A stretch of DNA of 64,000 nt from G963668435 sp963668435 (GTDB lineage Bacteria; Latescibacterota; Latescibacteria; Latescibacterales; Latescibacteraceae), in the NCBI GenBank assembly GCA_963668435.2, contig CAXXSC010000006.1, positions 558,001 to 622,000 of the forward strand, in the 5' to 3' direction. The position numbers were made by a program, and so were the translations under genes. The notes under the pieces are model-generated. The model was not told where the DNA came from. It searched no databases and saw only the letters and a list, made by a program, of their open reading frames with translations. Position 1 is the stretch's first letter. Each line of letters opens with the position of its first letter. Positions 8,511-16,793 of the stretch are shown piece after piece.

Positions 8511-8671
8511 TTCGCTCTTCCTGTATTTCATTGAATTTCTTTACGATCGCTACACTTGATATGTAATGACGCGCCCTGGCAAGGTCAACCTCTTTATCTT
8601 GTGCCTGCGAGTGCCGGAGTGAAAGCTTTTCCTTGTTTTTGATGTTTTCCAATGCATATTACGATTTAGAG

Positions 8672-8840
8672 TATCTCTAATAATTCGCTTTTAGACGTGA
8701 GCGATATATTTAAATGATCTGACAAGGCAATGGAAGTGATGGCTTATCAAAAGATAAGTCGATCTTCCATGAACGTGGCTAGGTGCTGAAAGATACGCTC
8801 GCCGGCAAAAATGGAATTATCAGAGCTGCCCTTTATGTTT
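8672..8840 (+). ncRNA. Candidate cis-regulatory RNA, copy A (novel motif)
   Basis: This leader, upstream of the glycoside hydrolase at 8892, is clearly related to 39466-39625. The shared landmarks are GGCTTATCA...GATA-GTCGA-CTTCCATGA and the identical AGAGCTGCCCT (8822-8832). A local hairpin (CTTATC-AAAA-GATAAG, 8743-8758) sits on an outer GGAAG/CTTCC helix. A long-range helix pairs GTGAGCG (8697-8703) with CGCTCGC (8796-8802). It matches no common riboswitch consensus that I could recall. The remaining 50 bp before the gene hold the RBS (GGAGGTAACG). Calling it an RNA is inference from two copies. Confidence 0.5.
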
Positions 8841-8891
8841 CCTGCCCATGAAGATATGGAAAAACAACATACATCACGGAGGTAACGATTC

Positions 8892-11800
8892 ATGAAAGCA
8901 TTGTCACAACTGTCGCTTCTGGTTCTGATGCTCCTTCCGCTGTCCTGCGGGCAGACTAAACAGGCCGCTGTCGAAACAGGCAGAGGAAGCCGTCATGTCA
9001 TGTCCTTTGGGGAAATAGAAAAACAGTTCCTCGACCCGAATGTGGAATATTCGACCGCGCCGTTCTGGGTCTGGAATAACGATATGAGCGAGGAAGTTAT
9101 CGACGAGCAGCTCGATGACATGCTTTCCTGCGGGATCAAGGCGCTGATTATCCATCCGCGGCCGGGCCTGATCACACCCTATATTTCCGACCGCTGGAAC
9201 GAACTGGTCAAATACGCTGTCGATCAGGGCAAAGCCAAAGGCATGGAGCTCTGGCTGTATGACGAGAACTCGTATCCCAGCGGATTCGCGGGCGGCAATG
9301 TTCCCGCAGAGATGCCCGAATCCTATAACGAGGGCCAGGGCCTCGTCTACAAAAAAGTCGATAAAATCCCGGAAAATGACGATGCTGAATATGTCACTGT
9401 CCTGAAAAAAAATGGTGTCGGATTCATCGATGTGACCGACTCTATCGAGGGCGAAAAAGGCAAGACCGGCGACTACCGCCTTTTCGTGAAAGCCTATTAC
9501 GGCAAATCCCCCTGGTATGGCGGCTATTCCTACGTGGACCTTCTGAAAGAGGGGGTGACCGAGAAATTCATCGAGGTCACCATGCGCGGCTACGAGCAGT
9601 ATCTCGGCGACAATCTCGGCACAGTTGTGCCGGGTGTTTTCACCGACGAGCCCAATATCGCGCCTCCCGGCGGCGGCTGCATACGATGGACACCGTCGCT
9701 GTTCGAACGTTTCAGCCAGCGCTGGGGCTATGACCTTCAGCCGAACCTTGTCTCGCTCTTTGATGAAACCGGCGACTGGAAACGGGTGCGCCACAATTAT
9801 TACGGACTCATGCTCGAGCTCTTTATCGAGCGCTGGAGCAAGCCCTGGTACGAATACACCGAACAGCACGGGCTTCTCTGGACCGGGCACTACTGGGAGC
9901 ACGGCTGGCCGAGCCCGCATCACGGCGGCGACAACATGGCCATGTACGCCTGGCACCAGGTTCCCGCCATCGATATTCTCATGAATGAGTACAGCGGGCA
10001 TCCCAATGCCCAGTTCGGCAATGACCGCGCGGTCAAGGAGCTTCGAAGTGCCGCGAACCAGACCGGAAGCGCCCGGACACTTTCCGAAACCTACGGCGCG
10101 GGCGGCTGGGACCTCCGATTCGAGGACATGAAACGTATCAACGACTGGCAGTATGTTCTCGGTGTGAACCTGACCAACCAGCACCTGTCCTATGTGACAA
10201 TCGCCGGGGCACGAAAACGCGACCATCCGCAGTCGTTCTCCTATCACGATCCCTGGTGGCATCTCTATAAATACTCGGCGGAGTATTACTCGCGTCTGTC
10301 ACTGGCGCTTTCCGCGGGGAAACAGGTCAACCATATCCTCGTTCTCGAACCGACCACAAGCGCATGGATGTACTATTCATCCACAACCGCGAACGACATG
10401 GTCGGCGCTGTCGGCACCAGTTTCCAGAATTTCGTGCATGAACTGGAGGAGTTCCAGGTCGAGTACGACATCGGCTGCGAGAATATCATTATGGATCGCG
10501 GCAGTGTCAGCGGCAAACAGTTTATCGTTGGCGAATGCGCGTATGACACGGTCGTTCTGCCGCCGAACACCGAGAATATCGACCTCGCGACAGCCGCTCT
10601 GCTGGAGAAATTCTGCGCGGGTGGCGGTAAAGTGCTGGCATTCTGCAAGCCGCCGATACGAGTCGATGGTGTCGAAACCTCACGCCTGCTCGATCTCGCG
10701 GAAAACCAGAGCACCGCATGGCAGTCTTATGTCGGGAAAGGCATTGCTGACTGCTTTAAATATCTCGTTTCTGACGATATCGAGTTCGAAAAAACCTCGG
10801 GCGGTATCCTCTTCCATCACCGCCGCCAGCTCGATGATGGCCAGCTTATTTTCCTCGCCAACACGAGCCTTGAGGAAAACGCCGAGTGCGCATTCAGAAC
10901 TAAAGGCGCTTCGGTACAGAAACTGGATCCTCACAGCGGCTCGATCACACCGTTTGAATGCGAGACAAGCCGCGGTGCGGTCGCGGTCAGTATCGACCTT
11001 CCTCCTGCGGGAAGTCTCCTGCTCTATGTCGACAGCAAAGGCACCGCTCTTGCGCCTTCGAAGGAAAAAACGCTCAGTACGGTGGTCAAAGCCGAGGCTG
11101 CGACCGCGATTTCCGCTGCCGCACCGAATGTCCTGACCCTCGATTACTGCGATCTCACGCTTGACGGGAAAAAAGAGAAAGGCCTCTATTTCTTCCAGGC
11201 TGCGAGAAAGATATACAAGCATCACGGTTTCAACGCCAACCCGTGGGAACACGCGGTGCAGTTCAAGTCGGAGATTCTCGATAAGGATAATTTCCCGGCT
11301 GATTCCGGTTTCATCGCCGATTTCCATTTCACTGTCGAAAAGGGCGCTGACTGCTCCGGCCTTCAGGCGGTTGTCGAACGTCCCGGTCTCTGGAATGTTC
11401 TGGTCAACGGCAAGGCTGTCGAGGCCAATCCCGGCGAATGGCGGCTCGATCGTCTTTTCGGTGTGTATGACATCGGCGCCCATGTCAAGGCCGGTGACAA
11501 CGTGATCACCCTGAACGCCTCGCCCATGACTGTGCATTCCGAGCTGGAGCCTGTCTACCTTTACGGCGATTTCGGCCTCGAATCAGGCAAAAAAGGCTGG
11601 ACAGTGACAAAACCGCAGACGCTGACTTTCGGCCCCTGGACTGAGCAGAAAATGCCGTTCTATTCGGATGCTGTCTCCTACAAGCAGTCCTACATGCTCG
11701 AAAAAGGCGCGAATTACAAGGTCAGTCTTGGCGACTGGTACGGTTGTGTGGCGGAGGTCAGGGTCAACGGCGTTCATGCGGGTATTATCGGCTGGAAACC

Positions 11801-12029
11801 GTTCGAATGCGATATTACGGACTTTGTCAGGGATGGCGGCAACGAGGTCGAGGTGCTTGTCTACGGCACGCTCAAGAACCAGATGGGGCCGCATCACAAC
11901 GGTCAGCCGCGCGGAAGGGCCTGGCCGAACATGTTCCAGGCCGCGCCGGAAAAACAGCCCGCGGGCAGCGATTACGATGTTATCGGCTACGGTCTGTTCG
12001 GGAAATTCGAGTTGATACAGGGCAAGTGA
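8892..12029 (+). CDS. Large secreted lipoprotein glycoside hydrolase, GH106-like
   Basis: The 1045-residue protein has a lipoprotein signal (LLPLSC, Cys at about residue 19). The N-terminal half looks like a TIM-barrel glycosidase: PFWVWNNDMSEE, GIKALIIHPRPGL, GMELWLYDENSYPSG, VFTDEPN, GHYWEHGWPSPHHGG and MNEYSG. Several acidic residues in these loops are candidate catalysts. The C-terminal third contains beta-sandwich, galactose-binding-like segments (WNVLVNGKAVEANPGEW, AEVRVNGVHAGI). The overall pattern resembles GH106-related rhamnosidase-like proteins, but substrate and family are not certain. It is monocistronic, with RBS GGAGG, and is preceded by the candidate RNA motif. Confidence 0.7.
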   Translation: MKALSQLSLLVLMLLPLSCGQTKQAAVETGRGSRHVMSFGEIEKQFLDPNVEYSTAPFWVWNNDMSEEVIDEQLDDMLSCGIKALIIHPRPGLITPYISDRWNELVKYAVDQGKAKGMELWLYDENSYPSGFAGGNVPAEMPESYNEGQGLVYKKVDKIPENDDAEYVTVLKKNGVGFIDVTDSIEGEKGKTGDYRLFVKAYYGKSPWYGGYSYVDLLKEGVTEKFIEVTMRGYEQYLGDNLGTVVPGVFTDEPNIAPPGGGCIRWTPSLFERFSQRWGYDLQPNLVSLFDETGDWKRVRHNYYGLMLELFIERWSKPWYEYTEQHGLLWTGHYWEHGWPSPHHGGDNMAMYAWHQVPAIDILMNEYSGHPNAQFGNDRAVKELRSAANQTGSARTLSETYGAGGWDLRFEDMKRINDWQYVLGVNLTNQHLSYVTIAGARKRDHPQSFSYHDPWWHLYKYSAEYYSRLSLALSAGKQVNHILVLEPTTSAWMYYSSTTANDMVGAVGTSFQNFVHELEEFQVEYDIGCENIIMDRGSVSGKQFIVGECAYDTVVLPPNTENIDLATAALLEKFCAGGGKVLAFCKPPIRVDGVETSRLLDLAENQSTAWQSYVGKGIADCFKYLVSDDIEFEKTSGGILFHHRRQLDDGQLIFLANTSLEENAECAFRTKGASVQKLDPHSGSITPFECETSRGAVAVSIDLPPAGSLLLYVDSKGTALAPSKEKTLSTVVKAEAATAISAAAPNVLTLDYCDLTLDGKKEKGLYFFQAARKIYKHHGFNANPWEHAVQFKSEILDKDNFPADSGFIADFHFTVEKGADCSGLQAVVERPGLWNVLVNGKAVEANPGEWRLDRLFGVYDIGAHVKAGDNVITLNASPMTVHSELEPVYLYGDFGLESGKKGWTVTKPQTLTFGPWTEQKMPFYSDAVSYKQSYMLEKGANYKVSLGDWYGCVAEVRVNGVHAGIIGWKPFECDITDFVRDGGNEVEVLVYGTLKNQMGPHHNGQPRGRAWPNMFQAAPEKQPAGSDYDVIGYGLFGKFELIQGK

Positions 12030-12116
12030 CAGAAAATATATCGCTTATCGCTGATAGAGCGGCATCGGCCTCTAAATCGATTATGAGACAGTCGTATTTC
12101 AGGCCAGCGTGACAGG

Positions 12117-12153
12117 TATGGCGGAGGTAAAACAGTACAAAATCTCCGCCATA
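12117..12153 (+). terminator. Strong hairpin after the glycoside hydrolase, no T-tract
   Basis: TATGGCGGAG and CTCCGCCATA form a perfect 10-bp stem around a 17-nt loop, 88 bp after the stop. No U-run follows, so it may protect the mRNA 3' end rather than terminate transcription by itself. Confidence 0.45.
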
Positions 12154-12183
12154 TCACGTATATTGAACCGCGAAATTTTAATT

Positions 12184-12214
12184 AAAAGAATTCCTCGGAG
12201 TTTACTCCGGGTTA
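12184..12214 (+). repeat. Dispersed palindromic repeat, copy 1
   Basis: AAAAGAATTCCTCGGAG then TTTA then CTCCGGG. It shares its sequence and stem with copies at 12347, 41888, 51671, 51709 and 59014. It lacks the right-hand AGTTCATT flank. Confidence 0.65.
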
Positions 12215-12346
12215 AACATGTTTTTCAGGCCCCCTTCCTGTCACTGCGTGACATCCTTCCCCCAGTGGGGGCAGGAGCGTGAGAAATATCAATACTCCCT
12301 TGCCCCCTATGGGGGAAAGGGTTAGGGGTTAGGGGGCTGATTTTGA

Positions 12347-12379
12347 TACCTCGGAGCTCTGCTCCGGGGTAGTTCATTT
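12347..12379 (+). repeat. Dispersed palindromic repeat, copy 2
   Basis: CCTCGGAG, CTCTG loop, CTCCGGGG followed by TAGTTCATTTG. Same orientation as copy 1, about 150 bp apart. Confidence 0.65.
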
Positions 12380-12455
12380 GCGCGAACTGGCAAGACACTA
12401 TTGTTTTTGTGCAGTTGGTAAAAAATAGTTGAACAGAACGATAGCGGAGGTGGTT

Positions 12456-13787
12456 ATGGGTCGTGGTGTCTGTTATTCGAAACGTGTTGCTTCATTCTTC
12501 TCACTTTTTTCAATTCCGGCATTTCTGTTTCTGTCGATATCTTCCATTCCGGCCTTGGGCGCAACAGTCAGCGGTACTGTCACCGATTCTGTGACAGGCA
12601 CATCACTTTCTGGCGCAGAAATCATGTTTGTCGCGGCAGGCGGCGATACGGTCAGGACTTTTTCCGACAGCGTTGGTGCATACGAAATCGAGCTCAGCAC
12701 CGAGCCGCTCTCGGTAGACGAAGCCATGCACCCGCAGGAGTTTATCCTCATCCAGAACTTTCCGAATCCGTTCAATCCCGCAACCACCATCGAGTTCGAA
12801 CTTTTAACGCCCTGCAATACCAGCCTCACAGTCTATAACATTATGGGGCAGTCGGTTCGGCGGCTTGCCGAGGGCTATATGACTGCCGGGCCGCAGCGGG
12901 TGGTCTGGGACGGCAGGAACGACAGCGGTGAGACTGTCGCGGCAGGTGTCTATCTCTACCGTCTCACGGCAGGCGGGCGCTCACTCACGAAAAAGATGCT
13001 GCTTCTCGACGGTGGCGCGCATTCGAATGGTTCGGGCACAGCGGTGTCATCGGGCATGTCTGTCAGTAAGGCCGCAAAAACAGCGGCAACGCGCGATTAT
13101 GTCATGGCGGCGAGGCTCGACGGCTACCTTCTCTATGAGGACTACCGGTTCAGCATCGGCACTGACAGAACAGTTGATGTGGCGTTGGAGAAAAAGAGTG
13201 GGGCGACTGTGGCGGGTGAGATTAATTACGACACGTTTCATTACCGCGATAAAGAAAACTGGGATGCCAATGTCGATCCGATTGAAATATATGTATATGA
13301 CACGAATGATTATTCTAAGCTGATGGCGACAAAAACAGTTCAGTATCCTGATCGAACATTCGAGATAACGGGATTACCGAACAGGACTGTGGATATTGTA
13401 ATTCAGGGTGACGATATCGTTTCCAATAAAATCATCGAAATGGTGCCTGATAATGATATGGTAATATCCTGTAGTATTGGCTGCATTATGCTGATAGACC
13501 ATGTATTTCATAATTTTTCTGTTTCTTCCAAGTCGTTTTTTCTAACGTTTAAATCCGAATACAGCGATGAAGAATCGGCATTGGAGTTTTGCGATGAATA
13601 TCAACTTGCAATAGAAGATATTTTTACATTCGATTTTATTTCATATGTGATGAGAGTGACAGAAAACAACGAAAAAACAATCATGGAACTCAACCAGATT
13701 TTGAACAGTGATGCAAGAGTCGAGCTTTTTGAGTTTAATGGTATAGCTTCACCATGCAGACAAACGTATGTGATAGATAATGAATAA
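12456..13787 (+). CDS. Secreted split-domain protein with internal FlgD-like module (paralogue 3)
   Basis: The 443-residue protein starts at the ATG behind GCGGAGG; an upstream in-frame TTG has no RBS. The signal peptide ends near SIPALGA. The order matches the gene at 5753: VSGTVTDSVTGTSLSGAEIM, EIELS, then the internal FlgD/sorting-like module (QNFPNPFNPATT, VVWDGRNDSG, KKMLLLDGG), then YVMAARLDGYLLYEDYRFSI and a second VAGEINY... domain. The C-terminal 90 residues are AT-rich and include FFLTFKSEYSDEESA, which resembles the VIVTLKKNWSKEA segment of the truncated gene at 7078. No function is recognised. It is separated from its relatives by the IS and hydrolase block. Confidence 0.75.
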   Translation: MGRGVCYSKRVASFFSLFSIPAFLFLSISSIPALGATVSGTVTDSVTGTSLSGAEIMFVAAGGDTVRTFSDSVGAYEIELSTEPLSVDEAMHPQEFILIQNFPNPFNPATTIEFELLTPCNTSLTVYNIMGQSVRRLAEGYMTAGPQRVVWDGRNDSGETVAAGVYLYRLTAGGRSLTKKMLLLDGGAHSNGSGTAVSSGMSVSKAAKTAATRDYVMAARLDGYLLYEDYRFSIGTDRTVDVALEKKSGATVAGEINYDTFHYRDKENWDANVDPIEIYVYDTNDYSKLMATKTVQYPDRTFEITGLPNRTVDIVIQGDDIVSNKIIEMVPDNDMVISCSIGCIMLIDHVFHNFSVSSKSFFLTFKSEYSDEESALEFCDEYQLAIEDIFTFDFISYVMRVTENNEKTIMELNQILNSDARVELFEFNGIASPCRQTYVIDNE

Positions 13788-14009
13788 ATTATCTGTTTAT
13801 AATTCTCATTCGTGCTGTTGTCAGGTTTCTTTTCCGTGGTCGGTGAAAACGGTTATAAAACAGTATGTGATTTGAGTGACAATTGCATTTGTCAGAACAG
13901 GAACCACTCTCAAAACTCCTTGCTTTTTCCACTGCCGCGTGTCATTATGTAAATCAATGAGACTATTGCTGTTAGAAATAGTGCGATAACTTAGAAGGGG
14001 GCAGGCAGT

Positions 14010-15101
14010 ATGGAAACACTCGACCGCAGGATCAAGCCGACCGAACGGCTGGTTTCGCTCGACGCTTTTCGCGGGCTGACCATGATACTGTTGATATCGT
14101 CGTCGTTCGGGCTCTACTATCTCAAGGACCATCCCGTATTCGGAGCGTTCGCGGTGCAGTTCACCCACCACGAGTGGAACGGCCTCTATTTCTGGGATCT
14201 CATCCAGCCTTTCTTCATGTTCATCGTGGGCGTGGCCATGCCGTTCTCCTTCGCCAAGCGCTGGGAACGCGGCGAAAGCTGGGGCGAGTCGCTCAAGCAT
14301 GTGCTCAAACGCTGCGCCACCCTGCTTTTCCTCGGCGTACTGCTTCACTGCTGGTACAACCGCGCCTATGTCTGGGAGCTGTGGAATGTCCTGAGCCAGC
14401 TCTCGGTGACCTATCTTGTGGCGTTCCTTTTCATGAAGAAATCGATACGCTACCAGATCATCGCCTCCCTCGTGATCCTTCTGGGCAACTATCTTCTCTA
14501 CCGGTTCATACCGGTTTATGGTCCCGATGGCCCCTGGATCAAGGATGCCAATTTCGGCACGTTCATGGACCGCGTACTCATGGGCAAGATCAATCCGGGC
14601 GGCGGTTGGGTGGCGATCAACGTGATCGGCTCCTCGGCGCACACCATGTGGGGTGTCATCGCCGGTCTCTGGCTCAAAAGCGACAAGCCCGAAACAGTCA
14701 AAATCAGGAACATGGTTATTGCCGGTGTGATCGGTGTCGTTCTCGGCCTGCTTCTCGACCCTGTTACGCCCATTATCAAGCGTATCTGCACCAGTTCATT
14801 CATCATCATCAGCGGAGGCTGGGCGTTGCTCGCGCTGGCGTTCTTCTACTGGCTGGTCGATGTCAGGGGCGTGAAAAAATGGACCTATCCGGTGCTTGTT
14901 GTCGGGATGAACTCGATATTCATCTACATGTTCGTGAACCTTCTGGGCGGCTGGGCCAACGAGTTTGTCGGCATTTTCACGAAACCGCTCCTCGATCCGC
15001 TGGGCCTCGCCGGAAAAGTGCTGCAGAAAGATTTCGTCCTGCTCTTTTACTGGTATCTCTGCTGGTGGCTGTATAAACGTAAAATTTTCATCCGGATATA
15101 A
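14010..15101 (+). CDS. DUF5009/HGSNAT-like multipass membrane acyltransferase
   Basis: The 363-residue integral membrane protein opens with RLVSLDAFRGLTMILL, the hallmark of the COG4299/DUF5009 group related to heparan-alpha-glucosaminide N-acetyltransferase and OpgC-like acyltransferases. About ten hydrophobic segments can be counted, with conserved loop residues HHEWNGLYFWDLIQPFFMFI and GVAMPFSFAKRW. Relatives are thought to move acetyl groups across the membrane to sugars. Its place among GH38, SGNH hydrolase and GH109 genes fits glycan processing, but the substrate is unknown. It stands alone between intergenic gaps. Confidence 0.8.
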   Translation: METLDRRIKPTERLVSLDAFRGLTMILLISSSFGLYYLKDHPVFGAFAVQFTHHEWNGLYFWDLIQPFFMFIVGVAMPFSFAKRWERGESWGESLKHVLKRCATLLFLGVLLHCWYNRAYVWELWNVLSQLSVTYLVAFLFMKKSIRYQIIASLVILLGNYLLYRFIPVYGPDGPWIKDANFGTFMDRVLMGKINPGGGWVAINVIGSSAHTMWGVIAGLWLKSDKPETVKIRNMVIAGVIGVVLGLLLDPVTPIIKRICTSSFIIISGGWALLALAFFYWLVDVRGVKKWTYPVLVVGMNSIFIYMFVNLLGGWANEFVGIFTKPLLDPLGLAGKVLQKDFVLLFYWYLCWWLYKRKIFIRI

Positions 15102-15350
15102 TTATACGGGCACGGTTTTCATGATGAATCACCCCTGCCGGCGCGCAAATGCGTAGTCAGACGGGCTCATCACGCGCGGCCGAACCGGCATTTAAATGCT
15201 CGAAATGTCACGTTATTTCAGTGTTTACGGGCTTTTGTCAGTCGACAATATTTTGCTTTTTCCGGTTTTTTTAGTTGAAATACTGCGAAAAAATATTATT
15301 ATAGGTATTACTGGCAGTTTTTGCGTTCACCAAGGTTTACGGAGATCCTG

Positions 15351-16529
15351 ATGATACAGATGTCCCTCGACTCGATCGAAAAAGGCATGCGTGTGGGGAA
15401 ACCCATTTACAGCGATGACGGCCGTATGCTTGTCGGTAAAGGGCTCATTCTCAATGATTACTTTATCCAGAGCCTGAAAGACCGCGGTGTCGAGACTATT
15501 TTCATTTATGACAAGGACACTGAGGACATCATCCCGAAAGAGAACATCCCGGATGTCGTCCGCGGCGCTACGATCAGGGATCTCAAGGAACTGTTCGGTG
15601 ACCTTCAGGATACAATCAGCGCGGAGGTCAAGGACGAGTCCATGGAGGCGATCAACGACGCTATCGGCTCCGAGCAGTTCACCAAGACTTTCGGCAAGAA
15701 CCCGGCATTCCAGAAACTTCAGAGCGATGTCAACAATATTGTCGATTCGCTCATCGCCGGTGAAATGACCCTTGGACTCAATTCCCTCAAGACCTACGAC
15801 AATTATACGTTCCAGCATTCCATCGATGTGGCTATTGTATCGATCATGATCGGCCGCAAGGCTGGGCTTCCCACGCAGCGTCTCCGTGAGCTCGGAATCG
15901 GCTGCATGCTCCACGATATCGGCAAGATATTCATTCCCGAGGAGATCACCAACAAGCCGGGGAAACTCACCGATAAAGAATACGATGCCATGAAAATGCA
16001 TCCCGATATCGGCTACGAGCTTTCCAAGGGTGTCGCCTCGATTGGTATCCTTCCGCCGCATATCGCGTTCCAGCATCACGAGAAGCAGGACGGCACCGGT
16101 TACCCGCGCGGGCTGACCGGCAACAACCGGCTCAATATTTCCAAGCTTCCGCGCACCATCCATCTCTATGGAAGCATTGCCGCTGTTGCTGATATTTACG
16201 ATGCGCTCGGTTCGGACAGGCCCTATCGAAAAGCCATGCCGCCGGAGAAAGTTATCACGATCATGAAAGAGATGAGCGAGACACATCTCAACAAGAGTGT
16301 GCTCAGGCTTTTCTTCTCCATCACGCCTGTTTACCCGGTCGGGACCATTGTCAGGATCAAGAACGGCGATTTCCAGAACCATCTCGCCGTGGTTTGCCAG
16401 ACCAACCCCACCGATTACGAGAAGCCGATTGTTCGTGTTGTGTTCAATCAGCACAAGGAACGTATCCCGCCCTTCGACCTGAATTTGATCAATCTTGATG
16501 ATATCGAGATCCAGTCCATGATGATCTGA
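15351..16529 (+). CDS. HD-GYP domain c-di-GMP phosphodiesterase
   Basis: The 392-residue cytoplasmic protein has an N-terminal DUF3391-like region (IEKGMRVGKPIYSDDG) and a C-terminal HD-GYP domain (about 145-335). The HD signature is intact (MLHDIGK, His188-Asp189). The downstream motifs HPDIGYEL, HHEKQDGTGYPRGL and VADIYDALGSDRPYR are all present. HD-GYP enzymes hydrolyse c-di-GMP to GMP with a di- or tri-metal centre. The start is ATG at 15351, behind GGAG. A paralogue of identical length lies at 30972 and has lost this His. Alone on its transcript, with a terminator after it. Confidence 0.9.
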   Translation: MIQMSLDSIEKGMRVGKPIYSDDGRMLVGKGLILNDYFIQSLKDRGVETIFIYDKDTEDIIPKENIPDVVRGATIRDLKELFGDLQDTISAEVKDESMEAINDAIGSEQFTKTFGKNPAFQKLQSDVNNIVDSLIAGEMTLGLNSLKTYDNYTFQHSIDVAIVSIMIGRKAGLPTQRLRELGIGCMLHDIGKIFIPEEITNKPGKLTDKEYDAMKMHPDIGYELSKGVASIGILPPHIAFQHHEKQDGTGYPRGLTGNNRLNISKLPRTIHLYGSIAAVADIYDALGSDRPYRKAMPPEKVITIMKEMSETHLNKSVLRLFFSITPVYPVGTIVRIKNGDFQNHLAVVCQTNPTDYEKPIVRVVFNQHKERIPPFDLNLINLDDIEIQSMMI

Positions 16530-16563
16530 GGTATCTTGATATTCAGATAGCTGTTGAATAGTG

Positions 16564-16594
16564 AAAAACCGTCCTCTCCCGGGCGGTTTTTTTG
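16564..16594 (+). terminator. Rho-independent terminator of the HD-GYP gene
   Basis: AAACCGTCC / GGGCGGTTT with a 6-nt loop, ending in a run of seven T. Confidence 0.85.
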
Positions 16595-16793
16595 TTTCTG
16601 CCGGTGAGCCGCTAAAAATGGGTGCCGGAACTGTTGTGCCGCTGGGAGAATCATGGTTCTTTCGTAGGCGAGACATCTTTTGTCCGCGTGTCAATTTTCC
16701 GTTACTTCCTGCTTTCCGCTTGCCCGTTCTGCCGGGCGTTGTTACCTTACCGTTTAAGACCATAATGGAAGAAAACAACAGGAGCCGCCGACA

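Larger units (their letters stand above)
12030..12455 (+). other. Gene-free, hairpin-rich intergenic region
   Basis: This 426-bp stretch has no convincing gene. It holds a 10-bp perfect hairpin (12117-12153), two copies of the dispersed palindromic repeat (12184-12214 and 12347-12379) and, between them, two CCCCC-N3-GGGGG hairpins in mutually inverted contexts (about 12251-12263 and 12303-12315). The RBS for the next gene (GCGGAGGTGG) is at its end. Confidence 0.7.

Noticed and set aside
8672..8840. Cobalamin or c-di-GMP riboswitch
   Set aside because: The cobalamin core (GCCACTG type) and the GEMM core (ACGCAAAGC type) are absent from both copies.
8904..10262. A 452-codon minus-strand frame
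   Set aside because: Antisense to the glycoside hydrolase, without a family pattern.
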